Source: Candidatus Pelagibacterales bacterium (lineage in GTDB: Bacteria > Pseudomonadota > Alphaproteobacteria > TMED109). From it: 26,696 bases of DNA. The notes under the pieces are model-generated. The model made no database searches, was not told the DNA's origin, and saw only the letters and a list, made by a program, of their open reading frames with translations. The DNA lies in assembly GCA_002720535.1 (NCBI GenBank), contig PBIU01000007.1, positions 1-26,696 on the forward strand, read 5' to 3'. Made by a program: the position numbers and the translations under genes. Shown piece after piece: positions 23,852 through 26,696 of this stretch (within the stretch, counting starts at the first letter, position 1; each line of letters begins with the position of its first letter).

Positions 23852-25319
23852 TTATAATATTTTCCTCTTTTAAGTGATCTATAAGAATATTAAAATCTTT
23901 TTTAAATGGTTCTGTATTTTTTAATATCTCTAATATTTTCTCTTGTGATAGGCCGTTTTTAATTTGCCCTTTAACAAAAATATCACAGAAATCAATTATT
24001 TTTTCTCTATCCGTATTACCTAAAGAAACCTTTTTAGGATTGTCTATTATATCTATGTTCATAGACTCCGCAGGAAATGATTGTGCAATAAATCTAAAAA
24101 TATTTTGCCACTCCTTATACGCCTTAGAATCTAATTTATCTAAAGCACTTTTGATAACTGGATGTTGCACATTTATGTCATATTTAATTTCCCCTTCTTT
24201 AATTTTTCTAGTCCAAAAATTAACTGAGTTAACTTTATCTATTTTACTTCCTCTATTTCTATACACTCTTCCGCTTTTTTCTTTTATTCTTTTTATTAAA
24301 TCTCTAAAACGAGGTTTTAATCTAGGGTCTATTTCTGCACTATTTTTATCAATTTTAATCTTAAATTCCTTATCTAAAGTATTAGGAAGATCTACTTTAA
24401 TTCTTGCGAGATTAGATAACTCTCCATATTGTGCTAAACCAAACCACTCTCCTGAAATAATTAATCTTCTATTTCTATATATATAAAAGCCTTGCTTTCT
24501 TATATAACCATCTTTACCGGCTTGTTTTTCATATTCTATTTTTTTAATTTTTGAATAATGCGGTATTATAAAAGGAGTCATGGTAATTTTCTTGTTATTA
24601 ATTGTAAACACCTCTCCTTTTAACTCTTGCTGACCTGCATGTCCCTCCATGAATGGATCGATAACAGGCGCCTCTAAACCATTTACTAGAATATTAATTT
24701 TATTTTTAAATTCTTCACCCTTTATAAATCTATGAAAAGTAAGTGCTATTTCATTTATAGTATCAGAAATTAATGCATCAAACTCATCTTCTTTAAGTGT
24801 ATAATTGTTAGTTAAAAACTCTAAATTTTTCCAAATAACTTTAGTAAAGCTCTTTTTACTTTTGACTTCAGCCTTGGCTTCTTTTTCAATATCCTTAACC
24901 TCTAATTCTCCCCAATTATAATTACTTCCCACATTATCTAAGTCCCACTCACCTCCAGAAATAATATTTCCATTAGATGTTATAACGGTAAGAATTTTTG
25001 CCTGTGAAAATGATGCCGTTTTTAAACCTAATCCAAACCTTCCCAGATCATCTTTTTCTCGAACTTCATTAGGATTAGAACTATTCAATTTCATGGCATT
25101 TTCCAGTTCTTTAGTGGACATTCCATAGCCATCATCCAAAATTGTAATAAAAGGATTATTATTATTCCACTGACAATTTATACTAATTTTTTTTGCTTTT
25201 GCTTTTATACTATTATCAATTATATCAGCCAAAGCGGTAGCCAAATTATAATGTCCCATATAACTTATTGATGCCATCACATTTTCAGAATTAGGAGGAT
25301 TAGATCTATATTTTACCAT
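23841..25319 (-). CDS. GHKL ATPase (MutL/MORC/HSP90-like) of a predicted restriction system
   Basis: This 492-residue protein has a complete Bergerat-fold ATP site: N-box ADIIDNSIKA (31-40), in which Asp32 occupies the usual catalytic Glu position; G1 motif DDGYG (62-66); G2 motif GRFGLGLKTASFS (93-105). A transducer-like second domain follows (about 200-340, with RRLIISGEWFG). The family is the bacterial MutL/MORC-type ATPase encoded with restriction genes, which likely clamps DNA in an ATP-dependent manner and recruits the nuclease. It heads the minus-strand operon GHKL-Z1-DUF4420, preceded by a GGAAC-N16-CGTA element 34 bases upstream, and is divergent from the methyltransferase gene. Its ribosome-binding site is weak (GAGA). 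Confidence 0.9.
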   Translation of the reverse strand: MVKYRSNPPNSENVMASISYMGHYNLATALADIIDNSIKAKAKKISINCQWNNNNPFITILDDGYGMSTKELENAMKLNSSNPNEVREKDDLGRFGLGLKTASFSQAKILTVITSNGNIISGGEWDLDNVGSNYNWGELEVKDIEKEAKAEVKSKKSFTKVIWKNLEFLTNNYTLKEDEFDALISDTINEIALTFHRFIKGEEFKNKINILVNGLEAPVIDPFMEGHAGQQELKGEVFTINNKKITMTPFIIPHYSKIKKIEYEKQAGKDGYIRKQGFYIYRNRRLIISGEWFGLAQYGELSNLARIKVDLPNTLDKEFKIKIDKNSAEIDPRLKPRFRDLIKRIKEKSGRVYRNRGSKIDKVNSVNFWTRKIKEGEIKYDINVQHPVIKSALDKLDSKAYKEWQNIFRFIAQSFPAESMNIDIIDNPKKVSLGNTDREKIIDFCDIFVKGQIKNGLSQEKILEILKNTEPFKKDFNILIDHLKEENIINVL

Positions 25320-25353
25320 TTCTCACTCATTTAATTTAATATTTCATAACTAG

Positions 25354-25378
25354 TACGATATAAATTTAAATTTGTTCC
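25354..25378 (-). promoter_or_regulatory. EcfG-like promoter GGAAC-N16-CGTA
   Basis: On the minus strand, GGAAC (25378-25374) and CGTA (25357-25354) are 16 bases apart, ending 34 bases before the GHKL start codon. The last base of the -10 element deviates from CGTT. It would drive the GHKL-Z1-nuclease operon. Confidence 0.65.
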
Positions 25379-25435
25379 CTTATTTAAAAAAAAGATTTAA
25401 ATTAGAACAGAAATAATAATAAGTAGCAAATAGTA

Positions 25436-25452
25436 TATTACAGTTTGTAATA
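25436..25452. promoter_or_regulatory. Inverted repeat upstream of the methyltransferase gene
   Basis: TATTACA-GTT-TGTAATA is a perfect 7-bp inverted repeat with a 3-base spacer, ending 26 bases before the methyltransferase start codon. Its position fits an operator, but no controller protein gene is seen in this locus. Confidence 0.4.
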
Positions 25453-25478
25453 AATGAGATTTAGGTACTGACATTTTT

Positions 25479-26573
25479 ATGAAGAAAATACAGTTTACAT
25501 TAGGGGAAATGTTTAGTGGTCCTGGCGGTCTAGGTTATGCAGCTAAAAATGCTAATTTTGTCTATAATAAATCTATTAAATATTCTTTCAAACATTTATG
25601 GACTACTGATATCGATAGTGATTCTTGCACTACTTATAAAAACAATATTCAAAATAATGATTCAAATTTTAAAAGTTTTTGTAAGGATATTCATAAACTA
25701 GATATCAATGAACTAAATTATGTCGATGGATTTATGTATGGTTTTCCGTGTAATGACTTTAGTATTGTTGGAAAATCTATTGGGCTTGATGGCAAGTTTG
25801 GTGCACTATACAGATATGGTGTTAAATATATTAATAAAAACAATCCTAAATTTTTTTTAGCTGAAAATGTAGGAGGAATTTCATCAGCTAACGAAGGAAA
25901 AGCTTTTAAAAAAATTATTCATGATTTAAAAAATGCTGGCAAAGGATATAATATTACAACGCATTTGTTTAAATTTGAAGAATACGGAGTTCCACAAAAA
26001 CGCCATAGATATATATTAGTTGGGTTTAGAAAAGATTTAAATTTATATTTTAAGGTTCCTGCCCCTCAAGGAAAAATTATTACTGTTAAAGAAGCCCTCG
26101 AAAAAAACCCTATACCAAAAAATATTTCAGGACAAGAATATACAAAGCAAAGTAAAACCGTCATAGAAAGATTAAAGTATATTAAAAAAGGAGAAAATGC
26201 TTGGAGTGAAAATATTCCCGAGAATCTTCAACTCAATGTAAAAGGAGCTAAATTAAGTAATATTTACAAAAGATTAGACCCTGATAAGCCTGCTTATACA
26301 ATTACTGGAAGTGGTGGCGGAGGAACTCATGTTTACCACTGGAAAGAAAATAGAGCATTAACTAATAGAGAAAGAGCCAGACTACAAACTTTTCCTGATA
26401 CATTTGATTTTTATGGAAATAAAGAAAGTGTGAGAAAGCAAATAGGTATGGCTATTCCTGTTAAAGCTGCAAATATAATTTTAGAAGCAATTCTAAAAAC
26501 ATTTGCAAAATATGACTATGAATATGTTAACCCATCATTTGAAGATGATAGACAAATTAGCTTAAATATATAA
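25479..26573 (+). CDS. DNA (cytosine-5)-methyltransferase
   Basis: This 364-residue protein has the ordered motifs of C5 methyltransferases: motif I EMFSGPGGLG (10-19), an acidic motif II (TDID, 43-46), motif IV GFPCNDFS with nucleophile Cys91 (Asn follows where Gln is usual), motif VI ENV (129-131), motif VIII QKRHR (173-177), and motifs IX-X near the end (NRERARLQTFP and IGMAIPVKAANII). The target-recognition region between VIII and IX is short, about 90-100 residues. It would methylate host DNA, marking self for the GHKL-Z1-DUF4420-AIPR system. It is divergent from that operon and lacks the EcfG-like element, so its expression may be independent. The recognition sequence cannot be read from the protein. 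Confidence 0.92.
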   Translation: MKKIQFTLGEMFSGPGGLGYAAKNANFVYNKSIKYSFKHLWTTDIDSDSCTTYKNNIQNNDSNFKSFCKDIHKLDINELNYVDGFMYGFPCNDFSIVGKSIGLDGKFGALYRYGVKYINKNNPKFFLAENVGGISSANEGKAFKKIIHDLKNAGKGYNITTHLFKFEEYGVPQKRHRYILVGFRKDLNLYFKVPAPQGKIITVKEALEKNPIPKNISGQEYTKQSKTVIERLKYIKKGENAWSENIPENLQLNVKGAKLSNIYKRLDPDKPAYTITGSGGGGTHVYHWKENRALTNRERARLQTFPDTFDFYGNKESVRKQIGMAIPVKAANIILEAILKTFAKYDYEYVNPSFEDDRQISLNI

Positions 26574-26583
26574 ACCTGAATAT

Positions 26584-26696
26584 TTAAGAAGCATACATTA
26601 CAACCAATGCGAAAATTATCATAGAAACAATAATGATAAATAATATTCTTTTAAAACCTTTTACTAATGTAGGAAAAAGAATTCTCAATATTATTA
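26584..26696 (-). CDS. C-terminal end of a membrane protein, truncated by window edge
   Basis: A minus-strand frame open to the right edge gives 36 codons before the stop at 26584-26586. It ends with a basic stretch (VKGFKRILF) and one hydrophobic helix (IIIVSMIIFALVVMYAS). It is convergent with the methyltransferase gene, 10 bases away. The size and identity of the whole gene are unknown, and the frame could also be a chance ORF. Confidence 0.4.
   Translation of the reverse strand, partial: IILRILFPTLVKGFKRILFIIIVSMIIFALVVMYAS

Noticed and set aside
1..26696. tRNA, rRNA, CRISPR array, insertion sequence or integrase with attachment sites
   Set aside because: No cloverleaf-like T-arm sequences in the gaps, no regularly spaced repeats, and no transposase or integrase motifs in any frame; the accessory region has no visible mobility gene or flanking direct repeat.

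Overview
This is an AT-rich, densely coded bacterial window with very short intergenic gaps. The best guess is a streamlined, probably aquatic alphaproteobacterium. Two things support this: the codon and base composition, and a recurring promoter element GGAAC-N16/17-CGTT, which is the consensus of the alphaproteobacterial general-stress sigma factor EcfG. I could not do a database search, so the taxon is an inference.

Layout. (1) 1-3533 is ordinary metabolic sequence: the 3' end of a mandelate-racemase/muconate-lactonizing-enzyme gene, a 27-codon ORF with a near-perfect anti-SD complement, a four-helix membrane protein, an exported methyltransferase-like protein, an SDR oxidoreductase and a secreted thermonuclease. 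(2) 3534-9260 is an accessory stretch of small membrane or secreted proteins, a GxxExxY-type PD-(D/E)XK protein, unknown proteins, a repeat protein and a candidate structured leader RNA. (3) 9280-14905 is a caspase/sigma cluster. A secreted Sel1-repeat caspase is transcribed divergently from an ECF-like sigma factor, a single-span anti-sigma factor and a secreted peptidoglycan-binding-domain caspase. The two divergent units share a perfectly symmetric TATAAT palindrome. (4) 14923-17850 holds a cytosolic 12-repeat Sel1 protein, a DUF413-like protein and a TerB-like protein. (5) 17854-26573 is a restriction-like defence locus: AIPR protein, DUF4420 PD-(D/E)XK nuclease, Z1 ATPase and GHKL (MutL/MORC-like) ATPase on the minus strand, with a divergent C5-cytosine methyltransferase on the plus strand. 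A partial membrane-protein gene ends the window.

How the genes may work together. The defence locus matches a known type of predicted modification-dependent system (GHKL ATPase + Z1 helicase-like ATPase + nuclease + AIPR + C5 methyltransferase). What looks new is its control. Six EcfG-like elements lie 32-44 nt upstream of start codons. They precede the GHKL-Z1-nuclease operon, the AIPR-TerB unit, the DUF413-Sel1 unit, two divergent unknown genes and the repeat protein, but not the methyltransferase. This suggests that the restriction and effector side is stress-induced while methylation is expressed separately.

The sigma/anti-sigma/caspase cluster is the second candidate for an undescribed system. 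Both caspases carry export signals and the anti-sigma factor has a periplasmic domain, so a periplasmic caspase could in principle cleave the anti-sigma factor and free an unusual sigma factor that has an insertion of about 115 residues inside region 2. That mechanism is inference.
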